DNA of 64,000 bases from Planctomycetaceae bacterium (GCA_016793115.1 JAEUIN010000248.1:27919-91918), one strand, 5' to 3'. Counted from the stretch's first letter, positions 48,554 through 58,160 are shown. The notes: a model not told the origin generated them from the letters alone. Numbers and translations are program-made.

Positions 48554-49996
48554 AAATTGGTCGGCTGTCCGAACGTGGTTCTCAATTTTGTCCCCCATTC
48601 GATCGAGTTGCTTCGTAATGACCGAGAGTCGAGGATTTGCCGCGAAGAATTCGCGATGTCGTTGGACAAACCGCCAATAAAGCGCATCCCAAATCGCGCA
48701 CCAATTTCCTCTGCGGAAGTTGCTCATCTTCAAAACGTAGTTTGACCCGCTTAGGTAGGGCTTTGTCGTAGTCAGGCCGCCGTCGGCGTATTGGCTCATG
48801 CCGTAAACATTGGGAACCATGACCCAGTCGTAGGCGTCGATAAACATTTCCATGAACCAGCGGTAAACATCGTGCGGATCGATTTCGCACAGCAGCATGA
48901 AATTGCCGAGAATCATCAATCGTTCTATGTGATGGCAATACGCGTGTTTGATGACGCGACGAATAACCGTATCGATCGGTTCGATTCCGGTAGTGCCGTC
49001 GTAGAAACTGCGAGGAAGCCGATTGCGATGCCCCCAGAAGTTTCGGGTGCGTTGGCGCCGCCCCAGGAACCGATAGACGCCGTGGATATACTCGCGCCAA
49101 CCGACGACTTGACGAACGAATCCCTCTAACGCATTGAGCGGCACTTCATCGGCTCGCGCCAGCGCGGCGTCAAGCACCTGTCGCGGCGTAAGCAATCCGA
49201 CGTTTAGCATCGGCGTGAGCACGGAATGGAAAAGCGTCGCCTCGTCGGCCGCCATCGCGTCTTCATAGTCGCCGAAATGCGCGAGGCGTCGGTCCAAGAA
49301 GTCCGCGAGCCACTGTTCCGCTTGCTGAGGCGCGGTGGGGTAGGCGAAATCGGCGGCATCGCCCGGCGCTTTCGAAAAGCGGTCGGCTACGTACGCGCGC
49401 GCTTCTACGACAGCTATGCTCGGCGTGGGCGCAAAAACTTCCGGCGGCCGCAACCCGCGCGGCATTTTTTTGCGATTCGCCGTATCGAAACTCCATCGGC
49501 CGCCGTTCGGACGCCCGTCGGCGTCGAGGAGAAGTCCCAGCCGCTTTCGCTGACGAATATAGAAGTCGGTAAAATACAGCTTTTTACGCTCGTCGGCGAA
49601 TTCGGCAAAAAAGGTCGGAGGCGTCAGAAAGAACGGGTTGTCAATCAAGGTTAGAGCAATTCCCGCGTTTCGCAGCGACCGAGTCAGCCGCCGTAAGAGC
49701 CAGTCGTCGCTCGGATCGACGACGGCGACTTCGTGAACGTGCTCCTGCTCAAGCACGACTGTGATGTCGGATGTTGCGCGAAACGACTCAGATTCGACAT
49801 AGAGCACACGTCGACCGTCATCGCGCAATCGCGCCGCGTAGGCGCGCATCGAAGCGCGATGAAGCACGAGCTTGTGCTTATGAAAGTTGAATTGGGTCCA
49901 AAGCAGCGGTTCTTCGATCAAAACCACTAACTCGGCTTCGGACAGCGCCGGGTTTGCGGCGAAGAGTTGATGCGGATAAACGAGGGCGGCACGCAA
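48533..49996 (-). CDS. Prokaryotic (6-4) photolyase/cryptochrome-related protein lacking most Fe-S ligands
   Basis: 487 aa protein of the FeS-BCP (PhrB-like) branch of photolyases, which repair (6-4) UV photoproducts with FAD. Family core is strong: FFLTPPTFFAEF, HIERLMILGNFMLLCEIDPH, VYRWFMEMFIDAYDWVMVPN, GMSQYADGGLTTTKPY. From memory, PhrB binds its [4Fe-4S] cluster with Cys at about 350, 438, 441 and 454. Here C354 (AYCHHIE) and C433 (NWCAIWDALYW) remain, but the CxxC pair is missing because MSNF-RRGNW replaces a longer segment. So a cluster is unlikely. Light-driven repair is inferred from family. Confidence 0.85.
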   Translation of the reverse strand: MRAALVYPHQLFAANPALSEAELVVLIEEPLLWTQFNFHKHKLVLHRASMRAYAARLRDDGRRVLYVESESFRATSDITVVLEQEHVHEVAVVDPSDDWLLRRLTRSLRNAGIALTLIDNPFFLTPPTFFAEFADERKKLYFTDFYIRQRKRLGLLLDADGRPNGGRWSFDTANRKKMPRGLRPPEVFAPTPSIAVVEARAYVADRFSKAPGDAADFAYPTAPQQAEQWLADFLDRRLAHFGDYEDAMAADEATLFHSVLTPMLNVGLLTPRQVLDAALARADEVPLNALEGFVRQVVGWREYIHGVYRFLGRRQRTRNFWGHRNRLPRSFYDGTTGIEPIDTVIRRVIKHAYCHHIERLMILGNFMLLCEIDPHDVYRWFMEMFIDAYDWVMVPNVYGMSQYADGGLTTTKPYLSGSNYVLKMSNFRRGNWCAIWDALYWRFVQRHREFFAANPRLSVITKQLDRMGDKIENHVRTADQFLMQLFA

Positions 49997-50390
49997 GGCT
50001 TGGTCTCACCTAATGACGGCGGCGCGAAAACGCACTCGTTTCTCGGCCAGTGATGCGCAATCAAGAGATTGCGGTGGGATTCTAGTCGCATCGGCGTCAT
50101 CGTCGACTCATGGATGGAGATCGATTGTCGCCGCCGCTTTGACTTGTCAGCGCTCGGATTGTGCGCCTGCATCGTCGACGCACGGAAGGGAGGGGACAAT
50201 GCAATCGGCTGGGCGAACAAAATACTCAGGCGGCGTGGGCGGGAATGGATAGACGAATTGCGCGGAAACGGGTGTGTCGATCCTGAAAACCGATTATGGT
50301 AATCAGTTGTCGCAATCATACGATTGGTCGGTGCCGGCCTTTCGACGCTTTGAATCGACTCGTAAACCACTCGCATAGTGCGTGAACGAC
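49997..50390. other. Gene-free divergent promoter region
   Basis: About 390 bp between the divergent photolyase-related gene and the DUF3592-like gene. Short open frames on both strands have no ribosome site or family resemblance. Promoters for both neighbours are expected here but not clear. Confidence 0.45.
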
Positions 50391-51218
50391 ATGTGCGCAT
50401 CCACGAACAATTCATCGACGGCTATCTCCCCCGGCACCTTCCATGAGGTGGAACTGCGAGATCCGCCGCCGCGCATCGTTGCCGGTCGTTGGCGCGTTCG
50501 ATTTGTGCGCTGGCTATTCGTCACTATAGGCTTGATAGTGCCTGCGCTGCTCGTCGGCCTAGGAGTGCGTTCGCAAATGCGAAATACGGAGTTGCGCGAG
50601 CGCGGCGCACCGGCGGTCGGTCGCATCGTCGAGCGGATACTACCGAGCAAAGACACGCCGCCGCGCGTCGTGGTCGAGTATTCGGTGGCGGGCGTCTCAT
50701 ATCGGTTGACTGAGGGGGTCGATCGCGACGCGTTCATGGACATGCCGATCGGACAGGAGCAGAACGTCGTCTATCGGCCGAATGATCCCGGCGATTCAAT
50801 TACGCAGCGGCGGCTTGATCGAGAACGAGATGGCTCTGCGACCGCCTGGGCACTGTATTTGACTGCGGCACTGCTCTGGCTCGTGACGACGCCGATCTGG
50901 ATCTACGTGGCACGCACGAATGGACGTTTGCGTCATCTAGCGATCTACGGAGTGCCTGCGTCGGGCACGGTAACGGCGATCGCACGTTATGGGAGCGCCA
51001 AGTATGACACCTGGCGCCTAGAATATGAATTTCCCGCGGGAGGTACGACCAGAGCGGGAAAGGCCTATATGAATTCCGGGCCGCTCAAGAAATTGGGCGA
51101 CGTGGGAGCAACGGCGACGGTACTCTACGATCCAAATGACGAAAAGCGACATGGACTTTTTGTTGTGATCGATCAACTGTATCGCATCGTCACTCATGAG
51201 TCGGTCTCTAAACCTTGA
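50391..51218 (+). CDS. DUF3592-like membrane protein
   Basis: 275 aa. Two membrane helices: LFVTIGLIVPALLVGLGV (about 40-58) and AWALYLTAALLWLVTTPIWI (about 147-166). Each is followed by a beta-rich soluble module of DUF3592 type (RVVVEYSVAGVSYRL and DTWRLEYEFPAGGTTRAGKA), the second ending ATVLYDPNDEKR, as in that family. No enzymatic motif. ATG 50391 is chosen; GTG 50382 is an alternative. Ends 45 bp before the esterase gene, which may be co-transcribed. Confidence 0.75.
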   Translation: MCASTNNSSTAISPGTFHEVELRDPPPRIVAGRWRVRFVRWLFVTIGLIVPALLVGLGVRSQMRNTELRERGAPAVGRIVERILPSKDTPPRVVVEYSVAGVSYRLTEGVDRDAFMDMPIGQEQNVVYRPNDPGDSITQRRLDRERDGSATAWALYLTAALLWLVTTPIWIYVARTNGRLRHLAIYGVPASGTVTAIARYGSAKYDTWRLEYEFPAGGTTRAGKAYMNSGPLKKLGDVGATATVLYDPNDEKRHGLFVVIDQLYRIVTHESVSKP

Positions 51219-51263
51219 TTGCGTAGAGACCGCGAGCACATTCAATCGCAAGAGCTTTCTTTT

Positions 51264-52196
51264 ATGTGGATGCCTTTTGTCTTCGTGGGTCTGATCTGCA
51301 GCCTTGCATCCGTCGGCAGTGCGGCGGAGCCGGTGTCGAAGTCGGCGTCGCCTCCTCCGACCGACGTCGATGTCGCTTACGGCAAACACGAACGGCAGAA
51401 ACTCGATCTGTGGCGTGTACGGAGCGCACGCCGGACGGCGGTCGTCGTCTTCATTCATGGCGGAGGTTGGCGCGGCGGCGACAAAGCCGACGTGCCTGCG
51501 AAGCTTTGTGAAGCGATGTTGGCGAAAGGAGTTGCAGTTGCGTCGATCAACTATCGATTCACGCACACTGCGCAAATTCCCACACCTTTGCACGACGCGG
51601 CGCAGGCCGTTCAATATTTGCGAGTTCACGCAAAGTCGTTCAACATCGATCCGGAGCGCATCGCAGCCTATGGCATCTCGGCCGGAGGAGTGTCCGCCCT
51701 CTGGCTTGCGCTGCACGACGATCTTGCGGACCCTAAAAGCGTCGATCCGGTACTGCGCGAATCCAGTCGCTTAACGACCGCCGTGGGGATGTCGCCCCCC
51801 GTGTGCCTCGATCCGCTCGAGGCGAAAAGCTGGATGGGCGATCAAGTGCTCGCCCATCCGATGATTGCGCGCGCCGTCGGTGCGAAAAGCGGCGAGGAAG
51901 TGCTGCGGCGCTACGACGAATTCGCAAGTCGTTTGCGCGAGGCGTCGCCGTATTTTCATGTTTCCGGCGATGACCCGCCAATCATGGCCTCGTTTCCGCG
52001 CATCGACCCATTGCCTGCGACCACCCCAGGTTCTGCGATTCATCACGCGCTATTCGGGGAGAAACTCAAGCAAAAGTGCGACGCGGTCGGCGCGATTTGC
52101 GTGCATCGAATCGAGGAACGACCTGAGCCGAGCGTTCCTACGCCGGAGGAGTTTATTCTGTATCATCTTCAGGCCGACGCACACTTGCGCGACTAG
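51264..52196 (+). CDS. Secreted alpha/beta hydrolase (esterase-like)
   Basis: 310 aa. Signal peptide 1-21 (ends SLASVGSAAE). Oxyanion-hole motif FIHGGGWRGGD and nucleophile elbow YGISAGG (GxSxG, about residue 140) are those of the acetyl-esterase/BD-FAE (HSL-like) branch. The Asp and His of the triad are less obvious; VHRIEER near the C-terminus may hold the His. Likely deacetylates or de-esterifies exported substrates such as polysaccharides. Start ATG 51264 rather than the TTG-type start at 51219. Confidence 0.85.
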   Translation: MWMPFVFVGLICSLASVGSAAEPVSKSASPPPTDVDVAYGKHERQKLDLWRVRSARRTAVVVFIHGGGWRGGDKADVPAKLCEAMLAKGVAVASINYRFTHTAQIPTPLHDAAQAVQYLRVHAKSFNIDPERIAAYGISAGGVSALWLALHDDLADPKSVDPVLRESSRLTTAVGMSPPVCLDPLEAKSWMGDQVLAHPMIARAVGAKSGEEVLRRYDEFASRLREASPYFHVSGDDPPIMASFPRIDPLPATTPGSAIHHALFGEKLKQKCDAVGAICVHRIEERPEPSVPTPEEFILYHLQADAHLRD

Positions 52197-52267
52197 TCTC
52201 GTCGGTTCCGGCAATCAATGAGTCATGTTGCAGCGCCCGCCTGGCGAACCATCGTTTAAATGTCGAC

Positions 52268-53398
52268 TCAAAACAGTTCGATTCCACCGGTGTATTTTTT
52301 CAACGCATCGCGGTCGAGTTCGACTCCGAGGCCGGGTGTGCGAGGGATCGCCAGCATGCCGTCGGCGTCGAGTTTCCAGCCGCCAAGCGTGATTTCATCG
52401 ATAAAAGGTGATCCCGTCAGGTATTCAACGAGATCGGTAGCAGGGAAAGCCGAGGCGAGATGGAGATCGGCTGCGAGTCCGACGGTCGTGTTCCATCCAT
52501 GGGGAATGAATCGGATGCCGCACTCTTGGGCTCGCCAGGCAATGCGTCGTTCTTCACTCAGTCCACCTACTTTGGTGACGTCGGGTTGAATGATGTCGAA
52601 AGCACGTGCCGATAGAAACGGCTCGAACGCCTGACGGCGCGTCAACACTTCGCCGCCGGAGATTGGTACCGGCGAATGCTCGCGCAGCTTGGCGAAGTCT
52701 TCAAGGGCGTCCGGAACAAGAGCTTCTTCAAACCAATGAACTTCGTAATCCGCGAGCATTTTTGCGGTATTGAGCGCCCATTTGTAGCCGTTGGGCCAAA
52801 AGGCGTCGCTGCCGCCGGCGTCGACCATCAACCGTGATTCCCGGCCGACCGCTTCGCGGGCCGCCTTCACGATCGCCTCATCAAGGGCGGAGTTGTGACG
52901 CCCGAACGGTCCCCAACCAATTTTGAACGCCCGAAAACCTCGCGCCTTCACTTCAAGGAGGTGATCGCGAAGTCGCGCCGGCTCATCCATTAGCAACGAG
53001 GCGTACGGCTGAACTCGCTCGCGATATCGTCCCCCGAGTAGACGTCCTACTGGTTGTCCGGCGGCCTTACCAAGCAGGTCCCAAAGCGCAATATCGATAC
53101 CGCTAATCGTATGCGTGAGAGAACCGCCGCGACCGAGCCAGAACGTGTTCTGATGCAGCTTCTCGCTTACCCGCTCCGGTTCTAAGGCGTTTTCGTCGCG
53201 ATACAGGGGCTCCAAAACCGCGAGCGCCGCGCGGACCAGGCCGTCGTTTGTAAACACGCTCCCCAGTCCCACGGCCCCGTCGTACGTATGAACCGCGATA
53301 AGCGTGTGGACGCAATCGTCGGGCCGGAGTTCGTTCGCCCAGCCTCCTTCGGGCGTGGCCCCGCGCAATCCTGCACAGCGAATTTCTTTAATCTTCAT
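52268..53398 (-). CDS. Mandelate racemase/muconate lactonizing enzyme family protein
   Basis: 376 aa enolase-superfamily enzyme (dehydratase or epimerase acting on a carboxylate with an alpha proton). Landmarks: RAFKIGWGPFGRHNSALDEA (KxG-type catalytic Lys), MVDAGGSDAFW (Mg ligand Asp), WFEEALVPDALEDF (Glu), PISGGEVLT (Glu), DIIQPDVTKVGG and FIPHGWNT (catalytic His). ATG 53398 overlaps the MlrC stop by 4 bp. Last gene of a four-gene operon with deacylase, MFS and MlrC genes. Likely a sugar-acid or amino-acid-derived substrate; not determinable. Confidence 0.9.
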   Translation of the reverse strand: MKIKEIRCAGLRGATPEGGWANELRPDDCVHTLIAVHTYDGAVGLGSVFTNDGLVRAALAVLEPLYRDENALEPERVSEKLHQNTFWLGRGGSLTHTISGIDIALWDLLGKAAGQPVGRLLGGRYRERVQPYASLLMDEPARLRDHLLEVKARGFRAFKIGWGPFGRHNSALDEAIVKAAREAVGRESRLMVDAGGSDAFWPNGYKWALNTAKMLADYEVHWFEEALVPDALEDFAKLREHSPVPISGGEVLTRRQAFEPFLSARAFDIIQPDVTKVGGLSEERRIAWRAQECGIRFIPHGWNTTVGLAADLHLASAFPATDLVEYLTGSPFIDEITLGGWKLDADGMLAIPRTPGLGVELDRDALKKYTGGIELF

Positions 53399-54894
53399 GG
53401 GCGTCGTTGAAAAATCTTGGCGACGGGTCGAAATGCAACGTCTGAATCGAGCGGGAAAATCGGACGCGGGCAGCGGCGATGACCCAAGTAGGGCAAGTTT
53501 GCGCTCGACGAACCGGGAGCGTCGACGTATACCATGCGCGCGCACCAATCGGCGAACATGTGGCTTTGACAATGCGGCGACTTGACGACAACCGCATTGA
53601 ACTGTTTGGGGTTACACCCATGCGCATAGAAGAAGGAGCGATCATAGAGATTTACCGCTCGACTACTCACGACGATCGTAAAGTTGCTCGATTCGAGTAC
53701 CGCAGTGGGGCCTGCGAACCATTGCTCTCCAAAAGACTCGCTGCGAAAATCGCCGTCCGACAGCATGCGAACCTTGGCGTTAATCGAAAACGGCGAGAAA
53801 CGCCGGGGATCAAGTGTTCCACCGATCGTAGTTTCAATCTCGCTTCCGACCCCGGCCGCGAACGCCAGTCGCACTGCGGACGCATCGACGATCGGCAGCA
53901 GAGTGCGGCCTTGAAACCCGGCTTCGACGAGTTTGCGTAGAACGGCGTTGCTATCTCCCGAGGCTCCGGAACTCGTTGCGTCGGCGGCATCGATGATCGC
54001 CAACGTTCCGCGTTGATGCGCAAGGGCGATCTGCGCCATGTCATCCAGGCTTACCAACGGAACACGCATGTGCTCGTGATTCGCCCAAAAGTTCTCGGCG
54101 ATCCGAATCGCCTCCCGGCGAGCCAAGTCAGGATCGTCGTCGGTGACGACGAAGCTATAGCTTTGCAGCGCCGGAACATCCGTAAAGGGATTGCCGATGA
54201 ACACCCCCGCGGATAGACCGGGGGGACCGCTTTCCACTTCTTGAGCAATACGAATACTCCGGCCGAAAAGTCCCGTCGACGTGATGAGCTCATCGCCTCG
54301 CACCAAGGCCGGAATTGCCACCTTCGCAGTGACCGGCTTGGCTTTGCCTGCGATGATCCGCAGGAGCAAACTTGCGGCCCGCCCTCCCGTTTCAAAAAAG
54401 TCGACATGAGGATAAGTGTGATAGGCTACGATCGCATCGCTGTGTTCCACCATACGGTCGGTGAGGATTCCATGGAGATCGAGTGACACGACAATCGGAA
54501 TGTCGCCGCCGAGAATCTTTCGGGTTTCGGCCAATAGAAAGCCTTCCGAATCCAATTCCTGTTCGCTGGCCATCGCGCCATGCATGCAGAAGTACACGCC
54601 GTCGACGGGGGGCGCGGCTCGAATGCTTTCGAGAAACTCGCTCGCGATTCGTTCCCAGGCCGGTTGGGCGAGAGTTCCGCCGGAAGTGATAAAGAAGGCG
54701 CTGTACGCGGGAACCAATTCGATATCGGGATTCGGCGCAAAAACACTCAACGCGCCACCTATTTCATTGCGCACCGTGCGATGATAAGACACAATCTCTT
54801 CGCCGCGGCGAATCCCGAAATCTTCATATCCGCTCAGGTGTGGATTGAACGTCGATACTTCTTGTTTGCACTCGGCGATGAGAATTCTTGGCAT
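53395..54894 (-). CDS. MlrC-family (M81) metallopeptidase-like protein
   Basis: 499 aa, the full length expected for MlrC, named after the last step of microcystin degradation but widespread in bacteria lacking that pathway. N-terminal domain: MPRILIAECKQEVSTFNP, VYFCMHGAMASE, VVSLDLHGILTDRMVEHSD, AYHTYPHVDFFETG, with His/Asp zinc ligands. C-terminal domain: GVFIGNPFTDVPALQSYSFV and FFYAHGCNPKQF. Coupled by 4 bp to the enolase-family gene and 51 bp after the MFS gene. Probably cleaves a small amide or peptide in the same pathway. Confidence 0.9.
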   Translation of the reverse strand: MPRILIAECKQEVSTFNPHLSGYEDFGIRRGEEIVSYHRTVRNEIGGALSVFAPNPDIELVPAYSAFFITSGGTLAQPAWERIASEFLESIRAAPPVDGVYFCMHGAMASEQELDSEGFLLAETRKILGGDIPIVVSLDLHGILTDRMVEHSDAIVAYHTYPHVDFFETGGRAASLLLRIIAGKAKPVTAKVAIPALVRGDELITSTGLFGRSIRIAQEVESGPPGLSAGVFIGNPFTDVPALQSYSFVVTDDDPDLARREAIRIAENFWANHEHMRVPLVSLDDMAQIALAHQRGTLAIIDAADATSSGASGDSNAVLRKLVEAGFQGRTLLPIVDASAVRLAFAAGVGSEIETTIGGTLDPRRFSPFSINAKVRMLSDGDFRSESFGEQWFAGPTAVLESSNFTIVVSSRAVNLYDRSFFYAHGCNPKQFNAVVVKSPHCQSHMFADWCARMVYVDAPGSSSANLPYLGHRRCPRPIFPLDSDVAFRPVAKIFQRRP

Positions 54895-54945
54895 TGATTG
54901 TCGGATTGCGATCTGCGATGGGGTGTTGCCGACGGAGATGCTTGT

Positions 54946-56187
54946 TTACCGCGCGGCCGCGAAATCGGAGGGAAACCATTTTCGGATGCCGATCATCAAG
55001 ATGATCCCGGCCGCGAGATAAGCCGCAGCGGTCATCGTGAGCAGCGTATCGATCCCTAGCGACTGCTTCCAGACGCCGCCGAACAAAGCTGCAAATCCGG
55101 ACATCACCGCACCACAGAAATTAAGCACGCCGACGGCGGAAGCGCGAACGTCGGCAGGCACGACTTCGAAAGCGGCCGGAAAAATATTTCCCATCAAGAG
55201 GCCGCTGAACAGGCCGAAGGCGGCGGCGGATACGCGCGTGGCGAACAACGTATCGCCGCTGCCGAGCCCATGCAAACAGGGTGCGCACAAGACGAGACTT
55301 GCCGTCATGAGCCAAAGTCGTGACGCGGCCGTGTGCCGATACAGCCGGTCCGCAAGGATTCCCCCGCCGAGCAAACCCACGGCGGTCGTCGCTTGGAGGA
55401 AGAGCGTGGCATTGAATGCGGCGTCGGATTGATTCAACGCAAACTTGTCATGTAGGAACGTGGGCAGCCAACCATAAAGCAGCCAAAGTCCAAACACGAA
55501 TACCGGAAACACGACGCAAAGCAACAGGAACGTGCGAACCCTCAGCAGTTTCGCCGGCGACAATCTCTCTGCGCCCAGCGAATTCGTGGGTGCGGAGCGT
55601 TGATCAAATGTGCGCAAAAAATGGAAGTACAGCGGCGCGTAAAGCAATCCGACGACACCGAGCAGGTAGAACGCGCCACGCCATTGACCTCGGTCGGCCA
55701 TCCAGCCTCCGAACCAACTTCCGGCGACTGTGCCTGCAATTTGTGCGGTCGTCAGTGCGGCAATGGCCCGGGATCGGAGCGGCGGCGGATGGGCGGAGGC
55801 CGTTAACGCAATCGCCGTCGGCATGAACAGCGACTCGGAAACCCCCATTGCGGCGCGTAGCGCCAGCATCGTGAAGGCCGAGTCGGCTAGGCCTGTCGCG
55901 ACGGTCACGATGCTCCAAACGACCAAGCTAAGCACGACGAGTAGGCGCTTCGAGGAGCGATCGGCGAATTGCCCGGCGATGGGACAGCCGACTGCGTAGA
56001 CCCAGAGAAAAATAGCGCCTGTCAATCCAAGTTGCCTATCCGTCATTCCGAGATCGCGTTTCAGCGACGGAAACATCGAGAAGACCGCTTGCCTGTCACA
56101 GTAGTTCAAGAAATAAGCGAACCACATGATCCCCACAAGCCAAGTGGCCCGCCGCGTTGAGTTTGGTGTCGGAAGGACTTCACTCAT
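54946..56187 (-). CDS. MFS transporter
   Basis: 413 aa, 12 predicted helices, major facilitator of the anion:cation/hexuronate-like (ACS) type: YFLNYCDRQAVFSMFPSLKR near the N-terminus, QFADRSSKRLLVV in loop 2-3, and GGGILADRLYRHTAAS in loop 8-9. ATG 56187 overlaps the stop of the upstream deacylase by 4 bp. It presumably imports the substrate of this operon, an organic acid or acylated amino acid. Confidence 0.9.
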   Translation of the reverse strand: MSEVLPTPNSTRRATWLVGIMWFAYFLNYCDRQAVFSMFPSLKRDLGMTDRQLGLTGAIFLWVYAVGCPIAGQFADRSSKRLLVVLSLVVWSIVTVATGLADSAFTMLALRAAMGVSESLFMPTAIALTASAHPPPLRSRAIAALTTAQIAGTVAGSWFGGWMADRGQWRGAFYLLGVVGLLYAPLYFHFLRTFDQRSAPTNSLGAERLSPAKLLRVRTFLLLCVVFPVFVFGLWLLYGWLPTFLHDKFALNQSDAAFNATLFLQATTAVGLLGGGILADRLYRHTAASRLWLMTASLVLCAPCLHGLGSGDTLFATRVSAAAFGLFSGLLMGNIFPAAFEVVPADVRASAVGVLNFCGAVMSGFAALFGGVWKQSLGIDTLLTMTAAAYLAAGIILMIGIRKWFPSDFAAAR

Positions 56188-57203
56188 GCTTCGAGAACTT
56201 GCCGGGCTTCTACTGGTTGAGCGATAACTGCGACACAATCGCCTTGTTGCGTAAGGCATGGTGCGCGCATTGTGACGAGATATCCGGAATTCGATGCGAC
56301 GATGTGCTCGGGGGGGCGATCCGGCCGCTCAAGATGATGAATCTTGCCTATTACATCCCCGCGGTCCACTTTCGCTCCGAGGTCCACGCTGATCTCAAAA
56401 ATCCCGGACTCCGGCGCCAGCAAATAGTCCTCTCGATTGAGCGCCTGTGTGATGATGGGCGCCCGTTTGCCGAGATCGCCGCGAGTCAATTCGCGTCCTT
56501 TTAGCAGCCCAACGTGGATTAAGACGTTGTGCAACCCGCTCTGCGCAATGCGATGAACGGCGGCGGGAATGCACTCGCCGCCGCCGAGTTCGGTCGTCAC
56601 GACCAGCTTACCCTGCTTCTCCGCCTCGGTGGGAAGCAGGCCCGTACCCGCAATATCGGCGTAGACGAACGCGAAATCCGTATTCCAAGCGAGCATGGCG
56701 GCGAACATGCGACTCCGTTGGTCTCGATCGGGCACAAGGTGCATGTGCGCGCATGGAACGAATTCCATACTTCGTCCGCCGGAATGAATGTCAATCACGA
56801 CATCGCTGGGCGGGAACAGTACTGTGCGAAGGTAATGCGCGATCTGACTCGTCACCGGTCCTTCCGCCTCGCCGGGGAAAGCACGGTTCATATTCATCCC
56901 GTCGAGCGGAGATAGCCGCGTTGCAACTCGCGCCGCCGGAAAGTTCAGCGATGGAATGATGATAAGTCGCCCGGTGACATCTTCCGGACCGATTTCACGC
57001 GCCAGTTTGATTGCCGCGATCTGGCCCTGATACTCGTCCCCGTGATTGCCGCCAAGCACGAGTACGGTCGGCCCATGGCCGGCGGCGACGACCGTGATCG
57101 GAATCATCACGTTTGCCCAACCACCGAGGTTGTGCGAATACGGCACCTGCAAAAAGCCTTGCTGTTTGCCAAGACCGTCGAAATCGATAGTTGTGAAGAT
57201 CAT
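56184..57203 (-). CDS. AstE/AspA-family deacylase (M14-like zinc hydrolase)
   Basis: 339 aa. Succinylglutamate desuccinylase/aspartoacylase family: zinc motif VLGGNHGDEYQGQIAA (HxxE), then NFPAARVATRLSPLDGMNMNR and the third ligand in VVIDIHSGGRSMEF. Similar to DoeB-type N-acetyl-diaminobutyrate deacetylases in layout. C-terminal beta domain with GKIHHLERPD. First gene of the operon; ATG 57203. It would free an amino or carboxylic compound that the downstream MlrC and enolase-family proteins process; the order of steps is inference. Confidence 0.87.
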   Translation of the reverse strand: MIFTTIDFDGLGKQQGFLQVPYSHNLGGWANVMIPITVVAAGHGPTVLVLGGNHGDEYQGQIAAIKLAREIGPEDVTGRLIIIPSLNFPAARVATRLSPLDGMNMNRAFPGEAEGPVTSQIAHYLRTVLFPPSDVVIDIHSGGRSMEFVPCAHMHLVPDRDQRSRMFAAMLAWNTDFAFVYADIAGTGLLPTEAEKQGKLVVTTELGGGECIPAAVHRIAQSGLHNVLIHVGLLKGRELTRGDLGKRAPIITQALNREDYLLAPESGIFEISVDLGAKVDRGDVIGKIHHLERPDRPPEHIVASNSGYLVTMRAPCLTQQGDCVAVIAQPVEARQVLEA

Positions 57204-57583
57204 GCGGCGCCGTCGAATGGGCTCGCGTTGCCGGACAATGAGCATGCCTGTTCGGCGAGTCTGAGCGCACGTGAACCTAGCAGTAAGCGGTAATCATTCC
57301 AACGTTTATTGAATCTGCCTCGCCGCACATTGATTTCCGGCGTCCCTAGGCAGTGAATTGTACCGCCCCTCGGCATTTGTTTGACCCGACGGCGACAAGC
57401 CGACGATCGCCGACGCTTACCAGAGTCCGGCGCAGACATGCTCTTCGCCGGGCAAGCCAAAAATGTCGCATTGCACTTCGCGCAGCCTACAATCGCGATC
57501 GAGCGGCATAGAAAACTCGATGGGCGGCTCGCTTTACAAAGCGAACAACCCGGCGCGGACGACATATCGAGGCGACGTAGCGG

Positions 57584-57829
57584 ATGGGGTGGGATTCGAC
57601 GGAATGCGATATTTCCCAGGAAAACTGCGATTCTCTCGAAGGCGCGCTGCAAAATCCGGCGCAACTCGCCCCGAATCGAACCGAAACCACGATCTCCGAG
57701 GCACAGGACGGGGAGTTGGCCCTGCTACTCTCGCTTTGGTCTAATCTACCCCACATGGCACGCCGCCAAATCCTAGAGATGGCCGTCCTGGCCACCACGG
57801 CCAAATCGAATGTGGCTCCCGTGTCGTAA
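57584..57829 (+). CDS. Possible small protein of a planctomycete accessory family
   Basis: 81 codons. The C-terminal half, DGELALLLSLWSNLPHMARR then QILEMAVLATTA, has the 'D-x-LA-L-x-x-W-x-x-LP-x-x-x-R-x-x-IL-x-M-V' pattern I associate with short C-terminal modules near mobile elements in Planctomycetes. The N-terminal half is unconvincing and the start is uncertain; there is no good ribosome site. May be a remnant rather than a working gene. Confidence 0.35.
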   Translation: MGWDSTECDISQENCDSLEGALQNPAQLAPNRTETTISEAQDGELALLLSLWSNLPHMARRQILEMAVLATTAKSNVAPVS

Positions 57830-57933
57830 ATTCGCATGCGAAACGTCCGACTCGTCCGGGTTGTCCGTCGATAGCGGCCTGCGTGGATATGCTTGCGGCC
57901 GTGGGCACAGCGCGACTCGACCTGGCGGGGCAC

Positions 57934-57952
57934 TTGTGACACGCTGTCACAA
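57934..57952. repeat. Perfect palindrome TTGTGACA-CGC-TGTCACAA
   Basis: 19-bp inverted repeat with 8-bp arms and a 3-bp centre in gene-poor DNA. A related palindrome (58161-58175) shares the core TGACA-N3-TGTCA. Looks like a dimeric regulator or recombinase site; binding partner unknown. Confidence 0.5.
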
Positions 57953-58160
57953 CCTCGCCACAGGGCCCAGGAGGCCCGCCCAGGCTGTCCGGATTTGAGC
58001 AGCTCCCGGGCTCGCCCCGCATCATCTCGGCTCGCAGCGTGGAGCTGGGACGTCTCAGCGACTTCTTGGCACGGTGGCCCGGATTCGGCGGCTGTACGAC
58101 CATTGGCAGATTGCCTGGATTACGATGCTGGGCCAAGCTAGGAAGCCGACTTGATAACAT

